Source of the DNA: Candidatus Cryptobacteroides avistercoris
GTDB lineage: Bacteria > Bacteroidota > Bacteroidia > Bacteroidales > UBA932
Direction of reading: 5' to 3'
Length of the DNA: 54,711 nt
NCBI GenBank assembly: GCA_017695095.1
Contig: JADILW010000087.1
Location: forward strand, 1 to 54,711
Below, piece after piece: positions 16,901 to 26,071 of this stretch. The notes beneath the pieces were generated by a model. It was not told the origin of the DNA, did no database searches, and was given only the letters and a program-made list of their open reading frames with translations. The position numbers and the translations under genes are program-made. The stretch's first letter is position 1; each line of letters begins with the position of its first letter.

Positions 16901-17080
16901 AGGTTCTACGCCAGGTTCTACGACTGGGCGCCCGACGAGGTCGACATAATCGGAAGTCTGGTGTACCTGCTGGCCGACGAAATGACCAAGGGCGGCGACG
17001 CCGAGCAGGCGAAACAGCTGACCGACGGCCTGCTTGAGATACTTGACGCGACGGTCCAGGCCTACAAGTCTCAGGGCTGA
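13991..17080 (+). CDS. DUF2723 membrane protein, putative dolichyl-phosphate-mannose-type glycosyltransferase
   Basis: A 1029-residue protein. Near the N-terminus it has the family block SFWDCGEFIASSYKLEVGHP, with acidic residues placed as in GT-C glycosyltransferases, then about a dozen hydrophobic segments to residue 600. A large, mainly soluble region follows, ending in TPR-like helices (ALEMLDRCEEIM; ADKALALASEMG). DUF2723 proteins are thought to be related to protein O-mannosyltransferases; substrate is unknown. Start is the first ATG after the promoter box; residue 9 is an alternative methionine. The 3' end overlaps the convergent methyltransferase gene by 10 bp. Confidence 0.88.
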   Translation: MNRNKYLLMHRAGALLALVISTVTYLLTIEPSASFWDCGEFIASSYKLEVGHPPGNPMFQLIARIFTIFGDNMHAAVLINAMSALCSGLTIFFLYLTIAWFVRRIFKPAADGSYSAGVALAICGSSLVGALAYCFSDTFWFSAVEGEVYAMSSLVTAMVFWAMTMWYDRADRPNSNKWIVLIALIMGFSIGIHLLNLLMIPAIVFVYYYRLREDSPYRFWELVKIFLVGVVILALVLYGIIPLLPKLAAYTDLLFVNVFGLPFNSGAVFFMLLLFGLCFWGIFVTLKKKKAFLNTALLCFTAIVIGFSVFSIDVIRSCAKTPTNEYQPDNAFTLVRYLSREQYGSAPLVYGQYYGAPYELETSTYWAPLDGKYKKVETPINARYLSSGKMLFPRMWQPSDNGQYEAFYENYTHGKGKNVPGASALKPTMGANLSYFFDYQMNWMYWRYFMWNFVGRQNQIHAPSPDDIFHGNWESGIKFIDEFRLGDQSDAPAVLAHDKGKNHYFFLPLLLGLIGLFFQFDKDKRGCWLNFLMFFMTGIAIVLYLNQPPYQVRERDYAYAGSFYFFSVWIGMAVAGIWSLVRRWSKGRGQLASAVAVTAVCLCVPVLMGAQNWDDHDRSNRRTAVEMARNYLNSVGENGILITHGDNDTFPLWYAQEVEEVRTDVRICNTSLLGTDWHIDQMKWAVNESAPLPLTVPHEQYLYGTNEFIPILDMRDEVMSIDDVMTLFKHPDVKASLSDGTKVDYIASRRISVPVNKENVIKAGIVDARFADQIPDSIVLSMSQDKNFVTKAELFVLDLLSNYEWDRPINVLSMGGDLNIGIKEYLEYQGYSFKLVPIKNKTTTSRAGFVDTDELYRLMTEVYSWDAVAADDYFIDYQNMYTHLGVISIRNLFTTCADAFHRAGEDDRALEMLDRCEEIMKNYPLEAVPLGFSGNDVMVVDMVGLYYELGAADKALALASEMGAELLESLRFYARFYDWAPDEVDIIGSLVYLLADEMTKGGDAEQAKQLTDGLLEILDATVQAYKSQG

Positions 17081-17982
17081 CGCTCGGCGCGCACGACTAT
17101 TGAGAGCGGGAGAGCTTTGCCGAAACTGTCGATCAGGGCGAGCTCCCCGCTTTCCGTCTTCAGGCCGCCGCTCCTGAAGGCCTGGCGCACCAGGGTCTCG
17201 CCGAGCAGGGCGGAATAGCCGTTGGAATAGAGATTGAGCACCACGAAGGAGCGCTCCGGGCGCAGTATCGAGTCGACCGTCCTGAGCATCTCGAACAGAC
17301 ATTCGTCGAGCTTCCATTTCTCGCCGTCGGGACCGTGTCCGTAGGCCGGAGGGTCAAGGATGATTCCGTCGTAGAGGTTGCCGCGGCGGGCCTCCCTCCT
17401 TGCGAACTTCATCGCGTCCTCCACCACCCAGCGGATGCCGTCGAGGCCGGAATTCTCCATGTTGCCGCGGGCCCAGGTGACCACCTGCCTCACCGAGTCG
17501 AGATGGGTGACATCAGCGCCAGCCGCCCTTGCGGCCAGCGAGGCCGCGCCGGTGTAGGCGAAGAGGTTGAGCACCCTGGGCGTGCGTCCTCCTGTGGCGA
17601 ACTCCCGGGTCTTCGAGTAGATGTATTCCCAGTTGGGGGCCTGCTCCGGGAAGACTCCCACATGCTTGAACGAGGTCATGCCGAGCCGCAGCTTCATCTC
17701 CAGGCCCTGCGGGCTGCGGTAGTCCAGATACCACTGCTCGTCCATCTTCCTGAGCTGTCTCCAGGTGCCGCTGTCCTCCTTCCCGGCCCTTCCGAAGCCC
17801 GCTCCGGGCACGAATTCGGTGTGGGCGCGCCTCTTCCATTCACTTTCGGGCAGGCTCTTGTCCCAGAGCGCCTTCGGCTCCGGGCGTGCAAGCACGTAGC
17901 CGCCGAAGCGCTCGAGCTTCTCTCCGGCCCCGCTGTCGAGCAGTTCGTAGTCCTTCCAATATTTTCCGGGATATTCTATCAT
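17071..17982 (-). CDS. RlmI-like class I SAM-dependent methyltransferase
   Basis: A 303-residue protein of the Methyltrans_SAM group, which includes RlmI and the RlmK half of RlmKL (23S rRNA methyltransferases). Visible: the SAM-binding block VLNLFAYTGAASLAA, the acidic VTHLDSVRQVVTWA strand and the DPPAYGHGPDG motif. The substrate is not fixed by the sequence; rRNA is the likely one. An upstream TTG (18009) is open but lies within the -7 box at 18007-18014, so the ATG at 17982 is the better start. Its 3' end overlaps the DUF2723 gene tail to tail by 10 bp. Confidence 0.85.
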   Translation of the reverse strand: MIEYPGKYWKDYELLDSGAGEKLERFGGYVLARPEPKALWDKSLPESEWKRRAHTEFVPGAGFGRAGKEDSGTWRQLRKMDEQWYLDYRSPQGLEMKLRLGMTSFKHVGVFPEQAPNWEYIYSKTREFATGGRTPRVLNLFAYTGAASLAARAAGADVTHLDSVRQVVTWARGNMENSGLDGIRWVVEDAMKFARREARRGNLYDGIILDPPAYGHGPDGEKWKLDECLFEMLRTVDSILRPERSFVVLNLYSNGYSALLGETLVRQAFRSGGLKTESGELALIDSFGKALPLSIVVRAERQP

Positions 17983-18006
17983 GTCGGTCCTGAAGTTTGT
18001 CAGCGC

Positions 18007-18014
18007 CAAAATTA
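18007..18014 (-). promoter_or_regulatory. -7 box for the RlmI-like gene
   Basis: Reverse-strand TAATTTTG, 24 bp before the ATG at 17982. Its position argues against the TTG start at 18009. Confidence 0.6.
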
Positions 18015-18064
18015 GAAAAATTTTTATAATTCGATAAAATACTGAACAACTTATGAAAAAATGT

Positions 18065-18072
18065 TAACTTTG
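18065..18072 (+). promoter_or_regulatory. -7 box for pgk
   Basis: TAACTTTG, 35 bp before the pgk ATG, in an AT-rich divergent region. The -33 region (AT-rich, TTTT) is not a clear match. Confidence 0.6.
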
Positions 18073-18107
18073 TATGATTTGAAATGATTAAACCTTAATA
18101 TAACACT

Positions 18108-19361
18108 ATGCAGCAACACATCGACTCTTACGATTTCAATGGCAAGAAGGCCATTGTGCGTGTGGATTTCAACGTTCCTCTCAACGACAAGTTTGAAATC
18201 ACCGATGACACCCGCATCCGTGCGGCCATCCCCACCCTCAAGAAGGTTCTTGCAGGCGGCGGAGCGCTCATCATCATGTCTCACCTCGGACGCCCCAAGA
18301 AGGTTGAGGACAAGTTCTCCCTCAGGCATATCGTGGACCATGTGTCCGAGTGCCTCGGCGTTCCCGTGAAGTTCGCCCCCGACTGCCAGAAGGCCCAGGC
18401 CGAAGTTGCGGCCCTCAAGCCCGGCGAGGCTCTCCTGCTCGAGAACCTCCGCTTCTACGCCGAGGAGGAGGGCAAGCCCCGCGGACTTGCCGACGATGCC
18501 ACAGAAGAGGAGAAGAAGGCTGCCAAGGCCGCAGTGAAGGAGAGCCAGAAGGAGTTCGTGAAGACCCTGGCATCCTACGCCGACTGCTATATCAACGACG
18601 CTTTCGGAACCGCTCACCGCGCACATGCGTCCACCGCGCTGATCGCGAAGTACTTCCCCAACGACAAGATGTTCGGCTACCTGATGGAGGGCGAGATCAA
18701 GGCCATCGACAACGTGCTCAAGAACGCCCAGCACCCCTTCACCGCGATCATCGGAGGCGCGAAGGTGTCTTCCAAGCTCGCAGTGCTCGAGAACATGCTC
18801 GACAAGGTTGACAACCTCATCATCTGCGGCGGAATGGGCTACACCTTCATCAAGGCCGAGGGCGGAAAGATAGGCAACTCCCTCCACGAGGACGACCTCA
18901 TCCCCCAGGCCCAGGAAATCATGGCGAAGGCCAAGGAGAAGGGAGTGACCATCTCGCTTTCTGTCCAGACCCGCGTCGCCGACGATTTCAACAACGACGC
19001 CAACGTGCAGATCGTGCCTTCTCACGAGATTCCCGACGGATGGGAGGGAATGGACGCAGGCCCCAAGTCTCTCGAGAACTGGAGGAACATCATCCTGTCT
19101 TCCAAGACCATCCTCTGGAACGGCCCCGTGGGCGTGTTCGAGATGCCTAATTTCGCCAAGGGAACCCTCCAGATCGCCGAGGACCTCGCTGAGGCAACCG
19201 CCAAGGGAGCCTACACCCTCGTCGGAGGCGGCGACTCCGTGGCCGCTGTCACCCAGATGGGCTATGCCGACAAGGTAAGCTACGTTTCCACCGGCGGCGG
19301 CGCCATGCTCGAGGCTCTCGAGGGCAAGGAACTTCCCGGCATCGCCGCTATCCGCGAGTAG
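18108..19361 (+). CDS. pgk: Phosphoglycerate kinase
   Basis: A 417-residue enzyme transferring phosphate between 1,3-bisphosphoglycerate and ADP in glycolysis. The N-terminal signature [10 protein letters not shown] (about residues 18-27), the substrate histidine block [28 protein letters not shown] and the C-terminal nucleotide-binding GGGDSVAAV are all present. Length is normal. It has its own promoter (18065-18072) and a strong terminator (19380-19447), so it is monocistronic. Confidence 0.98.
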   Translation: MQQHIDSYDFNGKKAIVRVDFNVPLNDKFEITDDTRIRAAIPTLKKVLAGGGALIIMSHLGRPKKVEDKFSLRHIVDHVSECLGVPVKFAPDCQKAQAEVAALKPGEALLLENLRFYAEEEGKPRGLADDATEEEKKAAKAAVKESQKEFVKTLASYADCYINDAFGTAHRAHASTALIAKYFPNDKMFGYLMEGEIKAIDNVLKNAQHPFTAIIGGAKVSSKLAVLENMLDKVDNLIICGGMGYTFIKAEGGKIGNSLHEDDLIPQAQEIMAKAKEKGVTISLSVQTRVADDFNNDANVQIVPSHEIPDGWEGMDAGPKSLENWRNIILSSKTILWNGPVGVFEMPNFAKGTLQIAEDLAEATAKGAYTLVGGGDSVAAVTQMGYADKVSYVSTGGGAMLEALEGKELPGIAAIRE

Positions 19362-19379
19362 TCGGCGCATTCCTTTGAT

Positions 19380-19447
19380 TGAAGGCCGCAGCGTCTTCGA
19401 ACAGGCTCTTCCGCCTGCGAGAAGATGGCTGCGGCCTTCAGCTTTTT
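19380..19447 (+). terminator. Intrinsic terminator after pgk
   Basis: TGAAGGCCGCAG (19380-19391) pairs perfectly with CTGCGGCCTTCA (19429-19440), with a smaller TCTTC/GAAGA pairing inside, followed by a T-run at 19443-19447. Confidence 0.85.
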
Positions 19448-19480
19448 CTGCAGCGGCAGTTGCCGAAGCCGGTTTTTTTT

Positions 19481-19488
19481 TATCTTTG
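19481..19488 (+). promoter_or_regulatory. -7 box for lgt
   Basis: TATCTTTG, directly after a T-rich stretch and 19 bp before the ATG at 19508. Confidence 0.65.
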
Positions 19489-19507
19489 CAGATTGTAAAT
19501 AAACTGC

Positions 19508-20371
19508 ATGCAGATGTTGTCATTGCTCGCCATACATTGGAACGTCGATCCGATGCTGCTGCACATCGGAGGTTTTCAGCTGAGGTGGTACTCCGTGCTG
19601 TTCGCCTCCGGCTTCGTGATCGGCTGGTTCCTTTTCAAATGGTTCTTCAAGCGCGAGAAGGTCGACCTCGGACTGATGGACTCCCTGCTCGTGACCCTGA
19701 TAGTCGCGACCATAGTGGGTGCCCGTCTCGGACACTGCCTCTTCTATCAGCCGGACTACTATCTCGGCTCGTGGAAGGGCTTCTGGGAGATTTTCATGCC
19801 CTGGAAGGGCGGGCTTGCAAGCCACGGCGGCGCCATAGCGCTGCTGTTGGCAATGTGGTGGTTCGCCAGGCACTACGGCCGCAGGAACGACTTCGACTTT
19901 CTCTGGATACTCGACAGGCTGTGCATCGCGGTGGCCTTCGCCGGCTGCATGATCAGGCTTGGAAATCTTTTCAATTCCGAGATATACGGCGACGTGACCT
20001 CCCTTCCGTGGGGTTTCATATTCGACCGCAACGGCGAGACCGAGCCAAAGCACCCCACGCAGATCTACGAGGCGCTGTCGTACCTGATACTGGGCCTGAT
20101 TCTCGTGTGGGTCTACAAGTACAGGCTCGACAAGGTCTACAGGGGCTTCTTCATCGGCTTCTTCTTCGTGGTGTGCTTCGGAATGAGGTTTCTGATAGAG
20201 TTCATCAAGGAGCCGCAGGTCGGATTCGAGGAGAACATGGTGCTGAACATGGGCCAGCTGCTCTCGATTCCCTTCGTGCTGCTCGGAGTCGCCCTGCTGA
20301 TATATTCCTATGTGCGCAGGGAGCCGGCGGAGATTGTCCATCCCGTCAGGGCGCATTCGGTCAGGAAATAA
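19508..20371 (+). CDS. lgt: Prolipoprotein diacylglyceryl transferase
   Basis: A 287-residue polytopic inner-membrane enzyme with about seven membrane segments. It adds diacylglycerol from phosphatidylglycerol to the lipobox cysteine of prelipoproteins. Family hallmarks: GARLGHCLFYQPDYY, GLASHGGAIALL, the signature arginine block MIRLGNLFNSEIYG, and HPTQIYEALSYL. An ATG at 19514 is an alternative start. Lgt is consistent with the many lipoproteins encoded in this window. A GC hairpin without a T-run follows (20393-20431). Confidence 0.96.
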   Translation: MQMLSLLAIHWNVDPMLLHIGGFQLRWYSVLFASGFVIGWFLFKWFFKREKVDLGLMDSLLVTLIVATIVGARLGHCLFYQPDYYLGSWKGFWEIFMPWKGGLASHGGAIALLLAMWWFARHYGRRNDFDFLWILDRLCIAVAFAGCMIRLGNLFNSEIYGDVTSLPWGFIFDRNGETEPKHPTQIYEALSYLILGLILVWVYKYRLDKVYRGFFIGFFFVVCFGMRFLIEFIKEPQVGFEENMVLNMGQLLSIPFVLLGVALLIYSYVRREPAEIVHPVRAHSVRK

Positions 20372-20392
20372 ACCCCGTCCGTGACATTTTGA

Positions 20393-20431
20393 CCCGGACT
20401 GCCGAAAAATTTGTCCGCCGGCAGTCGCGGG
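20393..20431 (+). terminator. Hairpin after lgt, weak terminator candidate
   Basis: CCCGGACTGCCG pairs with CGGCAGTCGCGGG (one bulge). No T-run follows, so termination is uncertain. Confidence 0.35.
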
Positions 20432-20494
20432 TGTGACTTTCGCCGCATTTGGTATAATTTTTGCTAATTGTAGCGACCGATATTTTGATAGTGT

Positions 20495-21970
20495 ATGAAT
20501 AGAAAAGCAATTTTGTTGGTTGCTGCCGCGCTCTTCGGAGGCCTACATGCACAGGCCCAGGAAACCGTACCGCAGCAGGACACAAGCACAGCGCCGAAGT
20601 TGATCAATCTGGAACAGGCGCTTCAGATCGCACTCAGCGAGAACGCATCCGTCAAGGTGGCGGACATGGAAATCGAAAGAACAGGCTACGCCAGAAAGGG
20701 CACCTATGCCTCCCTTTTCCCCAAGATCGACGGCAACGCCTCCTATCAGAGAACCATTGAGAAGCAGGTGATGTACATGGACTTCGACATGGGCTCCATA
20801 GGCGGCGGCTCTTCGTCTGAAGGCGACGGCTCCGCTTCCGGCGCTGAATCTGCTCCCGCGACCTCGAACAACGGAATCGAGGTGGGACGCTGGAACACCT
20901 GGTCTGCCGGAATCTCCGCTTCGATGCCCCTGGTCAACGCCCAGCTCTGGAAGAGCCTGAAGATCTCCGACCAGGACGTGGAACTCGCGGTGGAGGCCGC
21001 AAGGAGCTCCCGTCTCGAAATGGTCAACCAGGTGAAGCAGGCCTATTTCGCCTGCCTGCTCGCCAAGGAGGCCTTCGAGGTCTACAAGTCGGTCTACGAG
21101 AACGCTCTCGAGAACTACAAGCTCGTGGAGATGAAGTACAACGCGCGCAAGGCGTCCGAACTTGAGCTCACCAGGGCCAAGACCACCCTCGCCAACGCCG
21201 TTCCCGACGTCTACAATGCCGAAAGTTCAGTAATCCTCTCTCTGTGGCAGCTCAAGGCTGTGATGGGAGTTGACCTCGACGAGAACATCGACGTGTCCGA
21301 GAAGCTCGGCGACTACGCCAACCGCATGCTCGGCGACATGGCCGATTCGGCAAGCGACTCCCTCTCGCTCGAGAACAACAGCACGATGAGGCAGCTCGCC
21401 ATCCAGGCCGAGCAGCTCGCCAACACCATCAAGATGCAGCAGTTTGCGAACATCCCCACGCTCTCACTTTCATTCGCGTACAACTTCAACGCGATGACCA
21501 ACGACTTCAAGTTCAGCGAGTACCGCTGGTCTCCGTATTCATACGTCGGGCTGACCCTGCAGATCCCCATCTTCGCGGGCGGACAGAGGCACAACGCCAT
21601 ACGCCAGGCCAAGGTGCAGGCTGCCGAACTGGACGTGCAGAGGGCGGACACCGAGCGCCAGCTGAGAATATCCATCAGGCAGAATCTCAACCAGATGGAG
21701 ACCGCCATGAAGAGCTACGGCGCCTCCCTCACCGCGCTTGAGTCGGCCGAGAAGGCCTACAACATCACCGCGAAGTCCTACGAGGTGGGAAGCAGCACGC
21801 TGACCGACCTCAACGACGCCCAGCTCGCGTACACCCAGTCGCAGCTCGCGGTCTCACAGGCGATATACGATTTCGTGATAGCCAAGTCCAGCCTTGAGAG
21901 CACCATCGGTGCCGACTTCATCGACGGCGAAGGCAATGTTCAACTGAATAATACTTATGATAATGAATAG
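20495..21970 (+). CDS. TolC family outer-membrane efflux protein
   Basis: A 491-residue protein. A signal peptide (LLVAAALFGGLHAQA, cleavage near residue 22) is followed by two OEP repeats rich in long alpha-helices, with the TolC-type QAYFACLLAKEAFEVYKSVYE helix region and a second copy near the C-terminus (ESAEKAYNITAKSYEVG). It forms the outer-membrane duct of the pump. First gene of the RND operon; it overlaps the adaptor gene by 14 bp. An insert rich in serine and glycine lies near residues 105-125. Promoter not clearly visible. Confidence 0.94.
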   Translation: MNRKAILLVAAALFGGLHAQAQETVPQQDTSTAPKLINLEQALQIALSENASVKVADMEIERTGYARKGTYASLFPKIDGNASYQRTIEKQVMYMDFDMGSIGGGSSSEGDGSASGAESAPATSNNGIEVGRWNTWSAGISASMPLVNAQLWKSLKISDQDVELAVEAARSSRLEMVNQVKQAYFACLLAKEAFEVYKSVYENALENYKLVEMKYNARKASELELTRAKTTLANAVPDVYNAESSVILSLWQLKAVMGVDLDENIDVSEKLGDYANRMLGDMADSASDSLSLENNSTMRQLAIQAEQLANTIKMQQFANIPTLSLSFAYNFNAMTNDFKFSEYRWSPYSYVGLTLQIPIFAGGQRHNAIRQAKVQAAELDVQRADTERQLRISIRQNLNQMETAMKSYGASLTALESAEKAYNITAKSYEVGSSTLTDLNDAQLAYTQSQLAVSQAIYDFVIAKSSLESTIGADFIDGEGNVQLNNTYDNE

Positions 21971-22985
21971 AAGGTTAATGTTAGCAGGGGGCATGCTGGC
22001 CCTCGTACTGACCGGCTGTGCCGGAAACAAGGGCGACGAACAGGAAGCAGTAGTCGCACAGGAGGCCCACAAGGTCACCGTGACCGTGACTTCGAAGCAG
22101 GTTGTGCCTCAGACAGGAGTGTATTCTTCGACCGTACAGGCGAACGTGGTCAACAACATCGCCTCGCAGGCTGCTGGACGTATACGCAAGCTGAACGTTG
22201 AGGTTGGCGATTTCGTCGAGCAGGGACAGATTCTGGCCGAGATGGACCAGGCCCAGCTTGACCAGGCAGCCCTCACTCTCAAGAATAACGAGACCGAGCT
22301 CGAGCGTCTCAAGGCTCTCTACGACGAGGGCGGAGTCTCACAGTCTGACTACGAGACCGCGGAGCTCAGCTACAACGTGTCCAAGAGCACCTACGACAAT
22401 CTTCTCGAGAACACCATACTCCGCGCGCCCGTCAGCGGCGTGATCACCGCCCGCAACTACGACAGCGGTGACATGTATGCGATGTCATCTCCCATCTACA
22501 CCCTCCAGCAGATCACTCCCGTGAAGCTGCTCGTGCCGATTTCCGAGATGGACTACACCAAGGTCAAGCAGGGCGACAAGGTCAGCCTGACCGTGGACGC
22601 CATCCCCGGAAGGACCTTCAGCGGTTCCGTGGTCAGGGTGTATCCCGTGATCGACCCCAGCTCCCACACCTTCAACGTGGAGGTTCATGTGGCCAACACC
22701 GACAGGGTCATCCGTCCCGGCATGTACGCCCGCGTGACCGTGACCTTCGGCCACAACAACAGCGTGGTGCTGCCTGACACCGCCGTGCTCAAGCAGCAGG
22801 GTTCAGGCGTGCGCACCGTGTTCGTGCTTGGCAGCGACAACACCGTGGAGGCCAGGATAGTCACCATCGGCCTGCACTTCGACGGCAATTATGAGATTCT
22901 TTCAGGCCTTGAGGAAGGCGAGACCGTGGTCGTGACCGGCAACTCCAGCCTGAACGAGGGCGATAAAGTGGAGGTAGTAGAATGA
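21957..22985 (+). CDS. RND efflux periplasmic adaptor (HlyD/AcrA family) lipoprotein
   Basis: A 342-residue membrane-fusion protein. The N-terminus is a lipoprotein signal with lipobox LTGC (about residues 18-21). It is followed by the biotinyl-lipoyl half motif NVEVGDFVEQGQILAEMD, a short helical hairpin, a second lipoyl half (ILRAPVSGVITARNYDSGD) and beta-barrel/membrane-proximal domains. It links the inner-membrane pump to the TolC-like duct. The start lies within the TolC gene, and the 3' end overlaps the pump gene by 4 bp (ATGA), so all three are coupled. An in-frame ATG six bases downstream is an alternative start. Confidence 0.94.
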   Translation: MIMNRRLMLAGGMLALVLTGCAGNKGDEQEAVVAQEAHKVTVTVTSKQVVPQTGVYSSTVQANVVNNIASQAAGRIRKLNVEVGDFVEQGQILAEMDQAQLDQAALTLKNNETELERLKALYDEGGVSQSDYETAELSYNVSKSTYDNLLENTILRAPVSGVITARNYDSGDMYAMSSPIYTLQQITPVKLLVPISEMDYTKVKQGDKVSLTVDAIPGRTFSGSVVRVYPVIDPSSHTFNVEVHVANTDRVIRPGMYARVTVTFGHNNSVVLPDTAVLKQQGSGVRTVFVLGSDNTVEARIVTIGLHFDGNYEILSGLEEGETVVVTGNSSLNEGDKVEVVE

Positions 22986-25900
22986 GTATAATACGTTCGG
23001 CGGTCAACAAGCCGGTAACCACGACCCTTGTCTTCATCGCGTTCGCGATCCTGGGAGTCTTCTCCCTCGTGAGGACATCGATCGCCCAGTTCCCGGAGTT
23101 TGACTCAAATGTGCTGATGGTCATGTCTTCGTATCCCGGAGCCAACGCCCAGGATATCGAGACCAACCTTACGAAGGTGCTGGAGAACGCCCTCAACGGC
23201 GTGGAAGACCTCAAGGACCTTACTTCCCAGTCAAAGGAGAACATCTCCATGCTGACTCTCGAGTTCGAGTACGGCGTCGACATCGAAGAGGCGACGAACA
23301 ACGTGCGCGACAAATTGGACATGGTCAATTCGAGCCTGCCCGACGGCGCTACCATGCCCGTGATCTTCAAGTTCAGCGCCGACGACATGCCTGTCATGAT
23401 GCTCTCCGCAACCGCGGACGTGAGCCTCGCGGGCCTCGACAAGATACTTGATGACAAGGTCACCACTCCTCTCGCCCGTGTGAACGGAGTAGGTACCGTG
23501 TCGGTTGCGGGCGCCCCCACCCGCGAGATCCAGGTCTACTGCGATCCCAACAAGCTGGAGGCATACGGACTCAGCATCAGCGGAATCTCATCCGTGATTT
23601 CGTCCGAGAACAAGAACCTTCCTTCCGGCTACATCGACATAGGTTCCGAGACCTACACCCTGCGCGTGCAGAAGGAGTTCGAAGATCCTTCCGAACTGCT
23701 TGACATCGTCGTCGGCACCGTCGACGGCAGGGCCATCTACCTCAGGGACGTGGCCACGGTCAACGACGGACAGGAGGAGCGCGAGCAGGAGTCTTACACC
23801 AACGGCGAGCGTTCGGCCCGAATCATCATCCAGAAGCAGTCCGGCGCCAACACCGTGAACGTGATCAACGGAGTCAAGGAGCGCCTCGCCGAAATCGAGG
23901 AGACCCTGCCTTCCGACATCGAGATAACCACCGTCTACGACGGTTCCACCGAGATCATCGACTCCATCAACACCCTCGTGGAGACCATCATCATCACGTT
24001 CATCATCGTGGCGCTCGTGGTGTTCGTCTTCCTGGGCAACTGGAAGTCGACGTTCATAATCATACTTTCCATCCCTCTGGCCCTGCTGGCTTCGCTGATC
24101 TATCTGTTCGCGACGGGCAACACGCTGAACATCATCTCGATGTCCGCGCTCTCCATCGCGATCGGAATGGTGGTCGACGACTCCATCGTGGTGCTGGAGA
24201 ACATCACGACGCACATGTCGCGAGGCGAGAAGCCGAAGGAGGCCGCCGTCCACGGAACTTCCGAGGTGGGCATCTCCGTAATGGCCTCCACCCTCACGAT
24301 GCTCTGCGTGTTCCTGCCCCTGACCATGATCAGCGGCATGGCCGGAATCATGTTCCAGCAGCTCGGATGGATAGTCAGCATCATCATGATAATCTCCGTG
24401 GCCGCGGCGCTTACCTTCGTGCCCATGCTCTGCTCTCGCTGGCTCAAGGTTGACGTCAAGCACGGAAAGGCATACAACCTGATCTTCGTCCCCATCAACC
24501 GCTTCCTCGACTGGATTTCAAGGGGCTACGCCCATGTGATCCACTGGTGTACCAAGCGCAGGAGGGTGACCATCCTGACCTTCGCCGGCGTGTTCGTGAT
24601 CGCGATGGTGATCTTCATCCCGAGACTCACCACCGAGTACTTCCCGCACTCCGACTCTGACCGTATCTCCGCAACCATCGAGCTGCCCATGGGAACGGCC
24701 CAGGAGGTGACCGCCGACTTCGCAAAGCGCATCAACGACGACATCGTGGCCGCGGTTCCCGAGGCCGAGATCATCAACTACACCTTCGGACAGGCCGATT
24801 CCGACAACACCTTCGCGAGCATGCAGTCCAACGGTACCCAGCTCATATCCTTCACCATCAACATCGGATCGAGCGGCGACCGTGACCGCACTTCGGCCCA
24901 GATAGCCGACGTCGTCAGAGGTGTGATCGGAGAGTATCCCGAAGTCCGCAGGGCCACAGTATCCGAAGGCGGCGGCGGAATGGGCGGAGCGTCCACCGTG
25001 GACGTGGAGGTCTACGGCTACGACTTCGACGAGACCGACCGCATCGCGCGCGCCCTCCAGGAGAAGATGCTCGAGAGCCCCATGTACACTCAGGTGACCC
25101 TGAGCCGCGACGAGTACTCTCCCGAGCTCCAGATGGACTTCGACCGTACCAAGCTCGCGCTCAACGGACTCAACTCCACCACCGCGGGAGCCGCGTTCAG
25201 CGCCGCGATGAGCGGTTCGCTGAGCTCCTACTACCGCGAGGACGGTGATGAATACGACATCCGCGTGCGCTACTCACCCGAGTACCGTACAAGAATCGAG
25301 GACCTCGAGAACATAATGGTGACCAACGGCTTCGGACAGCAGGTGAGGATGAAGGACCTCGGCAACGTGGTCGAGACCCTCGTGCCTCCCACCATCGAGC
25401 GTAAGGACCGTGAGCGTCTGGTTACCGTGAGCGGTATCGTGGCCGACGGAGCCGCGCTGAGCGAGGCCGTGGCCACCGCCCAGAAGGCCATCGACGCGAC
25501 CGACATCCCCACGGAGCTTTCGGTTGTGATCGCCGGTGACTACGAGGACCAGCAGGACATGTTCGGCGACCTGCTCGTGCTGATGGTGCTGATGATCGTC
25601 CTGGTCTACATGGTGATGGCTTCGCAGTTCGAGGCTCTCATGGCACCTTTCGTGATCATGTTCTCGCTGCCGTTCGCGCTCGTCGGAGTGTTCCTCGGCC
25701 TGGAGCTTTCAGGCGAGGCGCTCGGAGTCATGGCCCTCATCGGTATCATCATGCTGATCGGTATCGTGGTGAAGAACGGTATCGTGCTCATCGACTACAC
25801 GATACTCTGCCGCGAGAGGGGAATGAACATCCGCGACGCGTCCACGACAGCCGCCCGCAGCCGTCTGCGTCCTATCCTCATGACCACGCTGACCACCGTG

Positions 25901-26071
25901 CTCGGTATGCTGCCTCTGGCCATCAGCCAGGGCGAGGGCGCCGAGATGTGGAGACCTCTGGGTATCACGGTCTGCTGGGGTCTGTCGATATCGACCCTCA
26001 TCACCCTCGTGCTGATTCCTACGCTTTACTGCTCACTCTCATATAGAATGGAAAGGAGGAAAAAGAAATGA
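22982..26071 (+). CDS. RND multidrug efflux permease (AcrB family)
   Basis: A 1029-residue inner-membrane transporter with the RND duplication: two sets of six membrane segments and two large periplasmic loops. The proton-relay aspartates are present in helix 4 (IAIGMVVDDSIVVLENI, about residue 390). The start (SIIRSAVNKPVTT) and the GIVVKNGIVLIDY block near residue 930 are typical. It probably exports hydrophobic drugs or envelope metabolites; the substrate cannot be read. Third gene of the operon, overlapping the small PII-like gene by 4 bp. Confidence 0.96.
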   Translation: MSIIRSAVNKPVTTTLVFIAFAILGVFSLVRTSIAQFPEFDSNVLMVMSSYPGANAQDIETNLTKVLENALNGVEDLKDLTSQSKENISMLTLEFEYGVDIEEATNNVRDKLDMVNSSLPDGATMPVIFKFSADDMPVMMLSATADVSLAGLDKILDDKVTTPLARVNGVGTVSVAGAPTREIQVYCDPNKLEAYGLSISGISSVISSENKNLPSGYIDIGSETYTLRVQKEFEDPSELLDIVVGTVDGRAIYLRDVATVNDGQEEREQESYTNGERSARIIIQKQSGANTVNVINGVKERLAEIEETLPSDIEITTVYDGSTEIIDSINTLVETIIITFIIVALVVFVFLGNWKSTFIIILSIPLALLASLIYLFATGNTLNIISMSALSIAIGMVVDDSIVVLENITTHMSRGEKPKEAAVHGTSEVGISVMASTLTMLCVFLPLTMISGMAGIMFQQLGWIVSIIMIISVAAALTFVPMLCSRWLKVDVKHGKAYNLIFVPINRFLDWISRGYAHVIHWCTKRRRVTILTFAGVFVIAMVIFIPRLTTEYFPHSDSDRISATIELPMGTAQEVTADFAKRINDDIVAAVPEAEIINYTFGQADSDNTFASMQSNGTQLISFTINIGSSGDRDRTSAQIADVVRGVIGEYPEVRRATVSEGGGGMGGASTVDVEVYGYDFDETDRIARALQEKMLESPMYTQVTLSRDEYSPELQMDFDRTKLALNGLNSTTAGAAFSAAMSGSLSSYYREDGDEYDIRVRYSPEYRTRIEDLENIMVTNGFGQQVRMKDLGNVVETLVPPTIERKDRERLVTVSGIVADGAALSEAVATAQKAIDATDIPTELSVVIAGDYEDQQDMFGDLLVLMVLMIVLVYMVMASQFEALMAPFVIMFSLPFALVGVFLGLELSGEALGVMALIGIIMLIGIVVKNGIVLIDYTILCRERGMNIRDASTTAARSRLRPILMTTLTTVLGMLPLAISQGEGAEMWRPLGITVCWGLSISTLITLVLIPTLYCSLSYRMERRKKK

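Noticed and set aside
17071..18009. TTG start at 18009 for the RlmI-like gene
   Set aside because: It lies inside the -7 promoter box, so it would not be in the transcript; ATG at 17982 preferred.
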